The position numbers and the translations under genes were made by a program. From contig CALXSE010000005.1 in NCBI GenBank assembly GCA_944391085.1, positions 1-64,000 of the forward strand: a DNA stretch of 64,000 nt, written 5' to 3'. The notes beneath the pieces were generated by a model. The model was given only the letters and a program-made list of their open reading frames with translations, searched no databases and was not told the DNA's origin. This DNA is from an uncultured Kiritimatiellota bacterium. Its GTDB lineage: Bacteria > Verrucomicrobiota > Kiritimatiellia > RFP12 > DVOR01. Of the stretch, positions 52,284 through 61,345 are shown one piece after another. Within the stretch, counting starts at the first letter, position 1. Every line of letters begins with the position of its first letter.

Positions 52284-53506
52284 CACGTTTCAGGTACACA
52301 GGCATCCAGGGCGGCGCGCGGGTCTCCGGCTTCGTGGAGGCCGAGGACCCGACCGCCGCGCGCGCGGCGCTCCGCGAACGCGGGGTGACGCCCCTTGCCG
52401 TGGCGCCCGCGCCGCCGCGCGGCAGGGTCATCCGTCCCCGCAACGCGGCCGAGCGCGCGCTGAGCCGGTGGCTTGTTTCCCGGCAATCCGTCGAGCAGGC
52501 GTTCATGCAGCTGGCGGTGCTTCTGCGCGGCGACGTGGCGGTGGTGGAGGCCTTCGAGACGGCCGCCGAGCTCGCCGACGGGCTGTTGGCCCAGGCGCTC
52601 GCCGAGACGGCGCAGGCCGTGCGCGGCGGCAGCTCGTTGGCCAAGGCGATGCGCGCGGCGATGCCGTGGGTGGGTGAGCTCCACCTGGGGCTGGTGGCGG
52701 TGGGGGAGGCCAACGGCGCCCTGCCGCGGATGTTCGATTATTGCGTGGGGCTGATGGCGGAACGCCGCAAGCTGCGCAACGAGATCGTGCGTGCGATGAC
52801 CTATCCCGCCATCGTCGTCCTCATGGGGATGGGCGTGGGCTATTACGTGAGCACGGTGGCCATCCCGCAGATCGCTTCGGTGATGGGCGACCCGGGCGCC
52901 TTGCCGCCCATCACCCGCTCCCTGCTTGACACGAGCGATTGGGTCAAGGCGCGGGGCCATTGGCTCATCCTCGGCCCCGTGCTCGCCGTCGCGTCGGTGG
53001 CGCTCCTGCGGCGGGTGCCGGGCCTGGGCCTGGCGCTCGACCGCGTGGGGCTGGCGCTGCCGCTCTTCGGCAAGGTGGGCCGCTTCTCCGGCAACGCGCT
53101 CTTCAACCAGACCCTCGCCATCCTCCTCGAGAGCGGCATCTCGGTGGTCGAGTCCCTCGCCCTCATCCGCGGCACGCTGGCGAACGCCTTCTACCGCCGC
53201 CAGGTCGCCGCCGTCCGGGAGGGCGTCCTGGCCGGCAAGCCGCTCTCCGAGGGCATCGCCGCCTCCGCGCTCGACCGGCTCTCCCCGCTCACCAAAGCGC
53301 TCGTCCGCGTGGGCGAGAGCTCCGGCGACCTTGCCGAGGGGCTGCGTTACGTGGGCGACTTCTACGCCCAGGCGCTCGCCCGCCGGCTCGACCTGCTGGG
53401 CAAGCTCGTCGAGCCCGCGCTCGTCATTGTCGTGGGCGGCATGGTCGCCTATGTCTACGTCGCCTTCTTCATGGGGATGGCAGCGATGAACGCCGCCGCC
53501 GGATGA
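52280..53506 (+). CDS. gspF: Polytopic platform protein GspF/PilC
   Basis: 408 residues from GTG 52280, overlapping the gspE stop. Two T2SSF repeats are visible (FMQLAVLLRGDVAVVEAFET; FNQTLAILLESGISVVESLA), each followed by an EIVRAMTYPAIVV- or LVEPALVIVVGG-type membrane pair. The N-terminus has the small GspF strand domain FRYTGIQGGARVSGFVEAED. It transmits ATPase motion to the growing pseudopilus. Confidence 0.93.
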   Translation: MTRFRYTGIQGGARVSGFVEAEDPTAARAALRERGVTPLAVAPAPPRGRVIRPRNAAERALSRWLVSRQSVEQAFMQLAVLLRGDVAVVEAFETAAELADGLLAQALAETAQAVRGGSSLAKAMRAAMPWVGELHLGLVAVGEANGALPRMFDYCVGLMAERRKLRNEIVRAMTYPAIVVLMGMGVGYYVSTVAIPQIASVMGDPGALPPITRSLLDTSDWVKARGHWLILGPVLAVASVALLRRVPGLGLALDRVGLALPLFGKVGRFSGNALFNQTLAILLESGISVVESLALIRGTLANAFYRRQVAAVREGVLAGKPLSEGIAASALDRLSPLTKALVRVGESSGDLAEGLRYVGDFYAQALARRLDLLGKLVEPALVIVVGGMVAYVYVAFFMGMAAMNAAAG

Positions 53507-53530
53507 CAACGAAACGAAAGGAACCCCGCC

Positions 53531-54022
53531 ATGGACCGATTGCCGAAACCCCGCCTTGCGCTTCTCGCCGCGCTCCTTTGCGTGACGGCGCACGCCGCAC
53601 TCCCGCTCGCCGAGCCGCCGCAGAAATTGCGGGACGCGGAGGGCAACCCCGAGGTGGGGCTGGTCGACCCCTTCGTGCCGCGCGCCGCCGCCGAGGACCC
53701 CGACATGCCCGGCTCCGGCCTCACCCGCACGGCCGCCGGCGAGTTGCCCGCCGATTTCCGCATCCTGGCCATCTCCATCCCCGAGCGGGGCGAACCTTCC
53801 GCGCTCATCCGCATGGGCGGGAAGGAGGAGCCCACCCTCGTGCGCCAGGGCGACCAGATCCGCGTGCCGCGCGCCGCCCCGCGGGTCCGCGCCCGCGCCG
53901 CCGAGCCCGACCCCAACGCGCGCACCACCTTTTACCTCTACGTCAAGACCATCGCCCCCACCTACATCGAGGTCTACCACACCAAGACCCGTCCCGATGA
54001 CACCCAAATCCTCCGCTGGTGA
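53531..54022 (+). CDS. PilP/GspC-like periplasmic protein
   Basis: 163 residues. Signal peptide to about 22 (LLAALLCVTAHA), then a proline-rich linker and a small beta domain: FRILAISIPERGEPSALIRM, EPTLVRQGDQIRVP, TFYLYVKTIAPTYIEVYH. This matches the homology-region fold of GspC/PilP, which contacts the secretin. It is identified by topology and position directly before the secretin gene. Confidence 0.65.
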   Translation: MDRLPKPRLALLAALLCVTAHAALPLAEPPQKLRDAEGNPEVGLVDPFVPRAAAEDPDMPGSGLTRTAAGELPADFRILAISIPERGEPSALIRMGGKEEPTLVRQGDQIRVPRAAPRVRARAAEPDPNARTTFYLYVKTIAPTYIEVYHTKTRPDDTQILRW

Positions 54023-54028
54023 CCCGCC

Positions 54029-55738
54029 ATGAAACGACTGCTCCCCCTGTTCCTGCTCGCCGCGCCTCTCCTTGCCCAGACGCCCGCCCCCGCCGTCCCG
54101 CGCCTCCGTTCCCTGATGGTGCGCGAGGCCCCCGTGGAATACGCCATGTGGATCCTCTCCGGCGCCTGGGGCCGCCATATCGTCGTCACCGACGCCGCCA
54201 AGCCGATCGCCGTCCGCGCCTTTTTGCAGGACATCGACTGCATGAGCGCCCTCAAGGCCATCTGCCGCGCCCATGGCCTGTGGTACCGCGAGGACCCGGA
54301 GAGCGGCGTGCTTTACGTCGAGACCCTCGAGGAATACGTCGGGAACGCCTCGCGCGACAGCCACAAGTTCGTCGAGGTCGTCACCATCGTCTATCCCCGC
54401 GCCGAGGACGTCGCCGCCAGCCTTGAGCAGGTCTTCAACGACATGGTCGTCTACAATCCGCCCGAGGACGAGGACGGCGACCCGGCCAGCGACATCGACC
54501 GTGCCCTCGACCGCATGGATCAGCTCTCTGACCGCGCCACGATGGTCGAGGACGACGCCGCCAGTTCATCCGGCGCTTCCTCCCGCCGCTCCAACCGCAA
54601 CCGGAACCTTGTCGGCCTGGACAACGTGCGCGATTACTACCGCGACATGGATCGCCTGAACCGAGACAACGCCGCCGTCATCTCCGAGGGGGACGACGGC
54701 GCGCCCCGCGCCTCCAGCCCCAGCGTCGTCTTCGTCGCCGTCGCCCGAGACGCCAACGCCATCCTCCTGCGTTCTTCCGACCGCGCCACCCTCCAGCAAG
54801 TCCGCGAGGTCATCGCCCAACTTGACCGTCCCAAGCCCCAGGTCCTCCTCGAAGTCCGCATCCTCTCCCTGGACGTCACCGACGAGGAAGACCGTCAGCT
54901 TGACCTCCTCTTCGGCTCCGGGGACGGCGCGCCCCTCAAAGGCGGGTTCGTCGGCGGCTATGACAACGGCCCCGTCGGCGGGCTCACCACCGCGATGGAC
55001 AGCCTTGGCACCTTCAACGCCAACGCCGCGGCCCTGCAATATCTCTCCGAGCGGCTCTCCCTTCGCCTCAAGTGGCTGGACGAACGCGGCAAGGTGCGCC
55101 GCCTGGCCACCCCCAACCTCATGGTCTCCGACTACGAGGCCAGCCGCATCTTCGTCGGCAAGGAGACCTCCATCATCCTCAGCGTCGAGACCTCCACCAC
55201 CTTCACCGGCACCGAGACCGCCACCCCCACCACCTCCACCACCGCCGACATCGAGCGCGCCGACATCGGCACCACCCTTGTCATCACCCCCAAAATCCAT
55301 GCCGACGGCACCTGCACCATCCGCATCCTTCAGGAGAACGCCGAGGAGGGCAACGCCAAGAACATGAGCTACGGCCCGGACGCCGAGCGCATCGAGTATC
55401 AGACCACCGACGTCATCAAGCAGTCCATCGTCTCCACCATCGTCGCCAAATCCGGCGAGACCCTCGCCCTCGGCGGGCTCGTCTCGACCATCGATTCGGA
55501 GACCACCGCCCGCGTCCCCTATCTGGCGGACATTCCGTGGATCGGCCCCCTCCTCTTCGAGCGCAAGAACAGGGAGAAGGTCGTTGAGGAGCTCATCGTC
55601 CTTGTCCGTCCCCACGTCATCCTCACCCCCGGCGACGCCCGGCGCGTCTCCCACGGCTTCTACGAGAGCATCGACGCCGACCCCCTGCTCAAAGGCATCG
55701 CCGGGGGCCTGACGGGGGAGGCTCCCGCCAAGCGCTGA
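54029..55738 (+). CDS. gspD: Secretin GspD/PilQ
   Basis: 569 residues. Signal peptide to about 17 (LLAAPLLAQ), N0-like domain (APVEYAMWILSGAWGRHIVV), N1-like domain (KFVEVVTIVYPRAEDVAASL), then VARDANAILLRSSDRATLQQ, the wall domain (VRRLATPNLMVSDYEASRIFVG) and the secretin signature near VAKSGETLALGGLVSTIDSE and VPYLADIPWIGPLLF. A charged Ser/Asp/Arg insert lies at about 150-215. It forms the outer-membrane gate. Confidence 0.94.
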   Translation: MKRLLPLFLLAAPLLAQTPAPAVPRLRSLMVREAPVEYAMWILSGAWGRHIVVTDAAKPIAVRAFLQDIDCMSALKAICRAHGLWYREDPESGVLYVETLEEYVGNASRDSHKFVEVVTIVYPRAEDVAASLEQVFNDMVVYNPPEDEDGDPASDIDRALDRMDQLSDRATMVEDDAASSSGASSRRSNRNRNLVGLDNVRDYYRDMDRLNRDNAAVISEGDDGAPRASSPSVVFVAVARDANAILLRSSDRATLQQVREVIAQLDRPKPQVLLEVRILSLDVTDEEDRQLDLLFGSGDGAPLKGGFVGGYDNGPVGGLTTAMDSLGTFNANAAALQYLSERLSLRLKWLDERGKVRRLATPNLMVSDYEASRIFVGKETSIILSVETSTTFTGTETATPTTSTTADIERADIGTTLVITPKIHADGTCTIRILQENAEEGNAKNMSYGPDAERIEYQTTDVIKQSIVSTIVAKSGETLALGGLVSTIDSETTARVPYLADIPWIGPLLFERKNREKVVEELIVLVRPHVILTPGDARRVSHGFYESIDADPLLKGIAGGLTGEAPAKR

Positions 55739-55758
55739 CCCCATGCGCCCCGCACGCC

Positions 55759-56823
55759 ATGCCAGACAGCACGCTTGAGCCGCTCTTCCGCCTCATGTCC
55801 GAGGCCGGGGCCACCGACCTCCACTGGTGCGAGGGCGACGTCCCCCGCCTCCGCGTCCACGGCTTCCTCCGCCCCGTCGAGGCGCCCGCCCCCCTCCGCG
55901 CGCTTCCCTTCGCCGAGCTCACCGCCCGGCTCATCGGCCGCGGCAACCTCGACGCCCTCATGCGCGAGCGCGAGTTCGACGCCTCCGCCACCGTCCTTGG
56001 CGGCAAACGCATCCGCATGAACTGCTTCTTCAAACGCGACCGCCTGGCCTGGGCCATCCGCCTCCTGCCGGAACGCTTCCTCTCCTTCGAGGAACTGGGC
56101 CTCCCGCTCCCCTTCCTCCGCGACGTCGCCGAGATGCGCCAGGGCCTCGTCCTCGTCACCGGCGCCACAGGCAGCGGCAAGACGACCACCCTCGCCGCCA
56201 TCCTCCACCAGATCAACCTCCGCCGCCACGAACACATCCTCACCATCGAGGACCCCGTCGAATACGTCCACGACTCCGCCGCCTGCCTCGTCTCCCAACG
56301 CGAGGTCGGCCACGACACCCACGGCTTCCACCACGCCCTGCGCGCCGCGCTCCGCGAAGACCCCGACATCGTCCTCCTCGGCGAAATGCGCGACCGCGAG
56401 AGCATGGACGCCGCCCTCACCCTCGCCGAGACCGGCCACCTCACCTTCGCCACCCTCCACACCTCCGGCGCCGTCGAGACCGTCACCCGCGTCATCTCCG
56501 CCTTCGACGCCGTCGAGCAGGCCCAAACCCGCGAACGCCTCGCCGCCAACCTCAAGGTCGTCCTCACCCAGCGCCTCGTCCCCTGGGCCAACCGTGCCGG
56601 ACGCTCCCTCTGCGCCGAGATCATGGTCTCCACCCCCGCCGTCCGCGCGCTCATCCGAGACGGCAAGGAGCGCCAACTTCTCTCCCTCATCGAGACCGGC
56701 TCCGCCCACGGCATGACCACCATGACCGCCTCCCTCGCCCAACTCGTCCACCGCCGCCTCGTCTCCCCCGAGGAGGCCCTCCGCCACGCCCCCGACCGCG
56801 AGGCCCTCCTCCGCCACCTTTGA
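55759..56823 (+). CDS. pilT: Twitching/retraction ATPase PilT
   Basis: 354 residues. Walker A GATGSGKTT at 135-143, Asp box, Walker B IVLLGEMRDRES, His box LTFATLHTSGA, and the PilT-specific C-terminal motif AVRALIRDGK (AIRNLIRE-like). It removes subunits and drives retraction of type IV pili. Its presence at the end of an otherwise T2SS-like operon argues that the machine makes a retractable fibre. It lacks the zinc Cys cluster of GspE. Confidence 0.93.
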   Translation: MPDSTLEPLFRLMSEAGATDLHWCEGDVPRLRVHGFLRPVEAPAPLRALPFAELTARLIGRGNLDALMREREFDASATVLGGKRIRMNCFFKRDRLAWAIRLLPERFLSFEELGLPLPFLRDVAEMRQGLVLVTGATGSGKTTTLAAILHQINLRRHEHILTIEDPVEYVHDSAACLVSQREVGHDTHGFHHALRAALREDPDIVLLGEMRDRESMDAALTLAETGHLTFATLHTSGAVETVTRVISAFDAVEQAQTRERLAANLKVVLTQRLVPWANRAGRSLCAEIMVSTPAVRALIRDGKERQLLSLIETGSAHGMTTMTASLAQLVHRRLVSPEEALRHAPDREALLRHL

Positions 56824-56853
56824 CGCCCCGCCAAATTAAATAAGTCTTTATGC

Positions 56854-56882
56854 TTGACGGGGGGGGGGTGACATGCTATTGT
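56854..56882 (+). promoter_or_regulatory. Promoter with a G10 tract in the spacer
   Basis: TTGACG (56854-56859) and TATTGT (56877-56882), with TGC before the -10, are 17 bases apart. The spacer starts with an uninterrupted run of ten G (56859-56868, the first G shared with the -35). Slippage in the tract would change the -35/-10 distance and thus strength. Confidence 0.75.
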
Positions 56883-56930
56883 ATCCCCATCATCTGGAAT
56901 GGTTCCCGATGTGGCAATTAGGACAAAGAC

Positions 56931-57599
56931 ATGAAGAAACTTGGATTGCTCGCCCTCGCCCTCTGCGCCGCCGGCGCCGTCGGCGCGGTGACGACCGGCT
57001 GGCAGGCGGGGAACACCTTCACCTCGCAAACCTCCACCTTCACCGTGGCGGTCTCCTTCACCTCCGCGGACCTGACCGGCAACGTGCGCGACCTGCTCTA
57101 CATCGGCAACAAGACGACCGATCAGCCGACTGAGGCCGGCTCCTGGGCCGCCGTGGACACCGAAGGCACGGCCTGGAAGAAGAACAGCACCACGGGTGAG
57201 GCCGGCGGCACCAACGGCTGGAAGGCGCCGGGGACCATGGGAAATGGTCAGTATGCGCTTGACGCGCAGACCGGTGACAAGGTGAACGTCCTCGCGAATG
57301 TCCAAAAGGGGCTCAACGTGATCGGCATCACCGTGACGATGACGCAGGAAGGCAATTCCAACAAGGCCTCCTACGACTTCTACCTGAACGGGTCGCTCCT
57401 GGGCTCCCTGGTCCATACGGACATCGGCGCCGCCGTCTACTCCTACGGCAACCTCTCGACGCAGGTCGAGGGCGCCGACCTCTACTGGATGGCCGGCACG
57501 GCGACGGCGGACGACTACAAGACCATCCCCGAGCCGACGGCGCTGGCGCTGTTGGCGCTGGGCGTGGCCGGCGTGGCGCTCCGCCGCCGCGTGGCCTGA
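56931..57599 (+). CDS. PEP-CTERM-sorted exported protein
   Basis: 222 residues. Signal peptide to about 19 (LGLLALALCAAGAVGA). The C-terminus IPEPTALALLALGVAGVALR plus RRVA is a complete PEP-CTERM tag: Pro-Glu-Pro, a hydrophobic helix, then basic residues, cleaved by an exosortase and tied to exopolysaccharide export. The mature part is Thr/Gly/Asn-rich and beta-like (SFTSADLTGNVRDLLYIGNK, ASYDFYLNGSLLGSL), resembling a lectin/LamG-type fold. It has its own promoter and terminator. No exosortase gene is in the window. Confidence 0.9.
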   Translation: MKKLGLLALALCAAGAVGAVTTGWQAGNTFTSQTSTFTVAVSFTSADLTGNVRDLLYIGNKTTDQPTEAGSWAAVDTEGTAWKKNSTTGEAGGTNGWKAPGTMGNGQYALDAQTGDKVNVLANVQKGLNVIGITVTMTQEGNSNKASYDFYLNGSLLGSLVHTDIGAAVYSYGNLSTQVEGADLYWMAGTATADDYKTIPEPTALALLALGVAGVALRRRVA

Positions 57600-57623
57600 C
57601 CGGGCGCGGTGCGCCAGGGATGT

Positions 57624-57657
57624 GCGCGGCTTCCGTCCACGAAGCCGCGCTTTTTTT
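57624..57657 (+). terminator. Rho-independent terminator of the PEP-CTERM gene
   Basis: GCGCGGCTTC (57624-57633) and GAAGCCGCGC (57641-57650) form a perfect 10-bp stem with loop CGTCCAC, followed by seven T (57651-57657). Confidence 0.93.
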
Positions 57658-57673
57658 GGGAAGGGAGGCGAGG

Positions 57674-58708
57674 ATGAGACGTGTGGTTTTGGCGTTGGCC
57701 TTGGGCGCGGCAACGCTGGTTGGCGCGGTGCAGGTAACCTTTTCGGGCAAGACGGCGTCCTCCATCGCGGCCTCGGCGCCGCTTGAGTTCGTTTCGCTGG
57801 AGCCGGCCGTGGGCTTCATGACCACCGGCGACGCGGCGAAGGACGCGACCTTCTTTAGCCCCAACATCAACATCCAGACCGGCGCGGAGGGCTACTGGAC
57901 GGTGACCTTCTGCGCGACGGAGGTGGCGATCTTTCAGACGCTGACGTTGGATGTGGGCATCTTCAACTCCGAAGGGAAACCGCAGGGAGCCGACACCGAG
58001 CGCACGGCGACCTTCGAGGCGACGGTGGGCGGTAAGACGGTCTCTGCGACCCACACGTGTATGGGTGCGGATCCCCTCTCCAACCAAAACAATATAGTGA
58101 CATTGGACTTTGGGCGGGTGGTTGCCCTTGGGGTGGGGGATGAGCTCACGGTCTCCTGTCGGCGGGCCAATGAGACGCTGGGGTGTTACTTCGGCCTCAA
58201 GTCCCTCTCGTGGGAAGAGGCGCCGCTGACGGTCGGCGCGGATGGGCTGACGTGGCCAGCGGGCACGGAGGAGCTGACGGTCGCCTTCGACGGCGGCACG
58301 CTGACCGTTCCGGCGGGGGTGTCGGCGCGGCGCCTGCGCGTGGCCGAGGGCGGGTCGGGCACGGGAACGATCGTGATTGCGTCCGGCGCGACGCTGTGGG
58401 GCGCGGACACGGGCGAGCCGTGGGTGCCGGCCTTCGCCATTCCCCCGGAGGTCGCGGTGCGGGTGGAGGCCAAGGGCGCGCTTTTGATGGATGGCCGCCT
58501 CTCCTGCCCCGTGACGGCGGCGCTCGGGGCGCGGCTGGGCGCGGCCACGGAGGCCGGGACGCTGACGCTCGACACCCTGGCGACGGAGGGTGCGCCGATG
58601 GTCGTCCAGGGTTGTCTGGAGGTCTACCGCGTGTGGGACTTCGTCTTCGCGGAGGGCGCGGCCTTGCGCCGGTGGGACGGAAGCGGTTATACTTTGCGGT
58701 TGAAGTAA
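57674..58708 (+). CDS. Secreted protein of unknown function
   Basis: 344 residues from ATG 57674 behind GGAGGCGAGG. Signal peptide to about 19 (VVLALALGAATLVGA). Residues 20-185 look like a beta-sandwich (VQVTFSGKTASSIAASAPLE; YWTVTFCATEVAIFQTLTLD); the rest is a beta-repeat segment (LTVAFDGGTLTVPAGVSARR, GTGTIVIASGATLWG) of the kind seen in autotransporter-like or sheet-repeat surface proteins. There is no sorting tag. It lies 12 bp before the sulfatase gene, so the two probably act on the same polymer; that is inference. Confidence 0.75.
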   Translation: MRRVVLALALGAATLVGAVQVTFSGKTASSIAASAPLEFVSLEPAVGFMTTGDAAKDATFFSPNINIQTGAEGYWTVTFCATEVAIFQTLTLDVGIFNSEGKPQGADTERTATFEATVGGKTVSATHTCMGADPLSNQNNIVTLDFGRVVALGVGDELTVSCRRANETLGCYFGLKSLSWEEAPLTVGADGLTWPAGTEELTVAFDGGTLTVPAGVSARRLRVAEGGSGTGTIVIASGATLWGADTGEPWVPAFAIPPEVAVRVEAKGALLMDGRLSCPVTAALGARLGAATEAGTLTLDTLATEGAPMVVQGCLEVYRVWDFVFAEGAALRRWDGSGYTLRLK

Positions 58709-58719
58709 GGAGCGACACC

Positions 58720-60981
58720 ATGCGCAGAAGGGATTTCTTGAAGGCGATCGGGGCGTGCGCGGTGTGCGCGGCGCCCGGCGCGATGTGGGCCATCGGGCCC
58801 GAGGAAGAGACGACGGTGCGCCCCGGGGCGGCGCCGAACCCCGCCCACGGCAAGAAGCCCAACGTCATCCTCGTGCTTTGCGACGACCTGGGGTGGGGCG
58901 ACTTGGGCGCCTTCTGGCAGAACGCGCGCGCCGAGGCCGGCAAGGCCCACATCGACACGCCGAACCTGGACGCGGCGATGCGGCGGGGCGTGATGCTCAC
59001 CAACGCCTACACCACCGCGCCGGTCTGCGCGCCCGCCCGCGCCTCGATGGTCTCGGGCAAGCACCAGGGCAACTGCAACCTGCGCGACAACATGTTCGAC
59101 CGCCCCGTGGACGCGCATATGACCCTCGGCACCGTGATGAAGCAGGCCGGCTACGCCACCTGGCACATCGGCAAGTGGGGCATCGGCGGCGGCTACGAAA
59201 GCGGCGGTCAGCCGCGCCGTTCCATGGCCTGCGACGCGGGTTTCGATTATTCCTACGGCTATCCCGCCCATGCCCATGGCCACTCCTTCTACCACTGGGA
59301 GGGGAATGAAAGGGGTTACGACTGGCGTACCCAGAAGCAGGGGTCGCCCGTGGTGGAAAACCTCTCCGCCCAAGCCAAGGACGACACCTTTTACGCAGGA
59401 CTCTCTCACGGCGCGACCGACTGGGAGCGCGATGAGGAAGGCACCTACTGGCGGCGGTTGATCTCCGATGCCGAGGTGCGCCATTGCTACGACACCGACC
59501 TCTTCACGGCGAAAATCAAGCAGCTCATCAAGGCTCATCAAGACTCTGGACGAGAGGAGCCCTTCTTCTGCTACGCCTGCTACACCACCTGTCACGGTGC
59601 GGGGCAGTCGGGAACCCAAGCCGACCCCAACCTTGGTTCGACCACGCAGTTCCATATCCCCGGCAACGCCTATCCGGACCTCAACGAGGACAAGACGTGG
59701 GGTGGCGGCGTGACCTGGGAGCAGGATACGGAGGGCCACCTGCCCTTCCGGGCCGTGGACGAGCAGGGCAAGGCGACCTCCAACACCTACGTCTACGACG
59801 AATACAAGGGCTATACCGCTTCGCAACAGCGTTACGCCTCCAACGTGCGGCGAATCGATGAGGCGCTGGGCGACCTGCTCCACTTCCTTGAGTTGCGCGG
59901 ATTGGACAAGGATACGCTCTTTATCTTCACTTCCGACAACGGCCCTGCGGGTGAATACCTTTCCCCCGGCAACATCACGTGGGTGAACGGCGCCTTTGAC
60001 TCCAATGGGCCCTTCAAGGGCATGAAGCGGTGGTGCTATGAGGGCGGTCTGCGCGAACCGACCTTCGTCCTCTGGCCCGGCACCGTCCCCGCCTCCGGCA
60101 CGGAGATGCCGCGCGTGAGCGACTTCCCCTTCCAGTTCCCCGCGTGGATGGCCACGCTGGCCGATGTCGCCGGCCTGCCTCAGCCCGCCCACTGCGACGG
60201 CGTGTCGCTCCTGCCCACGCTTACCGAGCAAGGCACCCAGTTGCCCATGCGGATTTACGCGGAGTACCAGGACGGCGGTTCCCAGCAGAACTTCCAGTTC
60301 GAGCAGATGGTGCGCGACGGCGACTACGTGCTTATCCGTAACCGCGGAGCCTCCGGGACGGTCGAGCTCTACAACGTGGTCGAGGACGAGGGTCAGACCA
60401 CGAACCTCGCTGCCTCCGATCCTGATCGCGTACGCTGGATGACCGACCTGCTCATTGCCTGCCGCGTGCCTTGCGGCAAGGTGCCCGCCGCGTGTGGCGC
60501 CAAGGGCAGTTATTGGAACGATGACCACGGCACCATCGATGGGATGGCGATGCCCGCGACGTCGTTGCGTGGGGCCTTGCCGCAACTTCAGGTGCGGGTC
60601 TTCCGCACGGGCGCGGAGGCTTGGCCCTGGGTGCCGAACTTCCGCACGCTCGAGCCCGACGCCGGATTCCTCGCCGCGGACGTCGCCGCCCTTCGCGGGC
60701 GCCTCGCCGGGGAAAGCGGCCCCTTCGGCCTCTCCGTCGAGGGCTGGCTCGAAGCCGAGGCCGAACAGGAATTGACCTTTGCGGCCACCGGCGCGGGTGG
60801 GTGCCAGCTCTGGCTCCATGAATCCCACATCCTGGAATACGAGGCCGGCGATTGCGCCCAGGGCCGCGCCATTGCGGTGAAGCTCGCCAAAGGCCGCCAC
60901 CCTTACCGCCTCTACCTCACCGCGCCAACCGGCCCCGCCTCCCTTTGCGCCGTCTCCGCCGGCTCCGTGGCCCTGTACTGA
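58720..60981 (+). CDS. Tat-exported type I sulfatase
   Basis: 753 residues from ATG 58720 (AAGGAG upstream). Twin-arginine signal MRRRDFLKAIGACAVCAAPG. Arylsulfatase domain: metal D55-D56 in VILVLCDDLGWGDLG, the formylglycine site C103-A-P-A-R in APVCAPARASMVSG, HIGKWGIGGG, and IFTSDNGPAGE. Cys rather than Ser at 103 means an anaerobic or FGE maturase is needed; none is nearby. About 160 C-terminal residues (SVEGWLEAEAEQELTFAATG, LWLHESHILEYEAG) form an added PA14-like beta domain. It removes sulfate from host or algal glycans. Confidence 0.93.
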   Translation: MRRRDFLKAIGACAVCAAPGAMWAIGPEEETTVRPGAAPNPAHGKKPNVILVLCDDLGWGDLGAFWQNARAEAGKAHIDTPNLDAAMRRGVMLTNAYTTAPVCAPARASMVSGKHQGNCNLRDNMFDRPVDAHMTLGTVMKQAGYATWHIGKWGIGGGYESGGQPRRSMACDAGFDYSYGYPAHAHGHSFYHWEGNERGYDWRTQKQGSPVVENLSAQAKDDTFYAGLSHGATDWERDEEGTYWRRLISDAEVRHCYDTDLFTAKIKQLIKAHQDSGREEPFFCYACYTTCHGAGQSGTQADPNLGSTTQFHIPGNAYPDLNEDKTWGGGVTWEQDTEGHLPFRAVDEQGKATSNTYVYDEYKGYTASQQRYASNVRRIDEALGDLLHFLELRGLDKDTLFIFTSDNGPAGEYLSPGNITWVNGAFDSNGPFKGMKRWCYEGGLREPTFVLWPGTVPASGTEMPRVSDFPFQFPAWMATLADVAGLPQPAHCDGVSLLPTLTEQGTQLPMRIYAEYQDGGSQQNFQFEQMVRDGDYVLIRNRGASGTVELYNVVEDEGQTTNLAASDPDRVRWMTDLLIACRVPCGKVPAACGAKGSYWNDDHGTIDGMAMPATSLRGALPQLQVRVFRTGAEAWPWVPNFRTLEPDAGFLAADVAALRGRLAGESGPFGLSVEGWLEAEAEQELTFAATGAGGCQLWLHESHILEYEAGDCAQGRAIAVKLAKGRHPYRLYLTAPTGPASLCAVSAGSVALY

Positions 60982-61299
60982 CGTGATGGGATCACAGAGG
61001 CCACAGAGGATACACAGCGGAACACGGAGAACGGAAATCACAAAGGACGCAAAGCTTGGGGTCGCCGGGTCAGGCACGTCGCAGACGTGCCGCGGGTGCA
61101 GGGGGAGCTTCCCCCTGCCGGGGTCAAGGGGCGGCGCCCCTTGCCCTTTCTTTTCCCTCTGTGTTTCCTCTGCGTTTCCTCTGTGCCCTCTGTGATCTCC
61201 CCTGCGTCGTGCAAGCCTTTGTGTCCGTTGTGATTTCCAATGCTCTGTGTCCCTTCGTGTGTCCTCTGTGCCCTCTGTGATCGAAAACCAAAAAAAGTG
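60982..61299. repeat. Spacer with CACAGAGG-type repeats and three hairpins
   Basis: Copies of CACAGAGG/CACAG lie at 60993-61035 and the complementary CCTCTGTG at 61155-61280, so the segment forms a long imperfect inverted repeat. Between them are three tight palindromes: GGCACGT-cgcag-ACGTGCC (61073-61091), GCAGGGGGA-gc-TTCCCCCTGC (61098-61118) and CAAGGGGC-ggc-GCCCCTTG (61125-61143). No gene is seen. The hairpins may serve as the sulfatase terminator although the T-tract is poor. Confidence 0.75.
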
Positions 61300-61327
61300 T
61301 TGCATGGGCGAAAATCTTTGTTATAAT
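61300..61327 (+). promoter_or_regulatory. Promoter of ssrA
   Basis: TTGCAT (61300-61305), 16-base spacer, TATAAT (61322-61327), a perfect -10. The tmRNA begins 19 bases later. Confidence 0.7.
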
Positions 61328-61345
61328 ATTGGCACCTTTTTTCAA

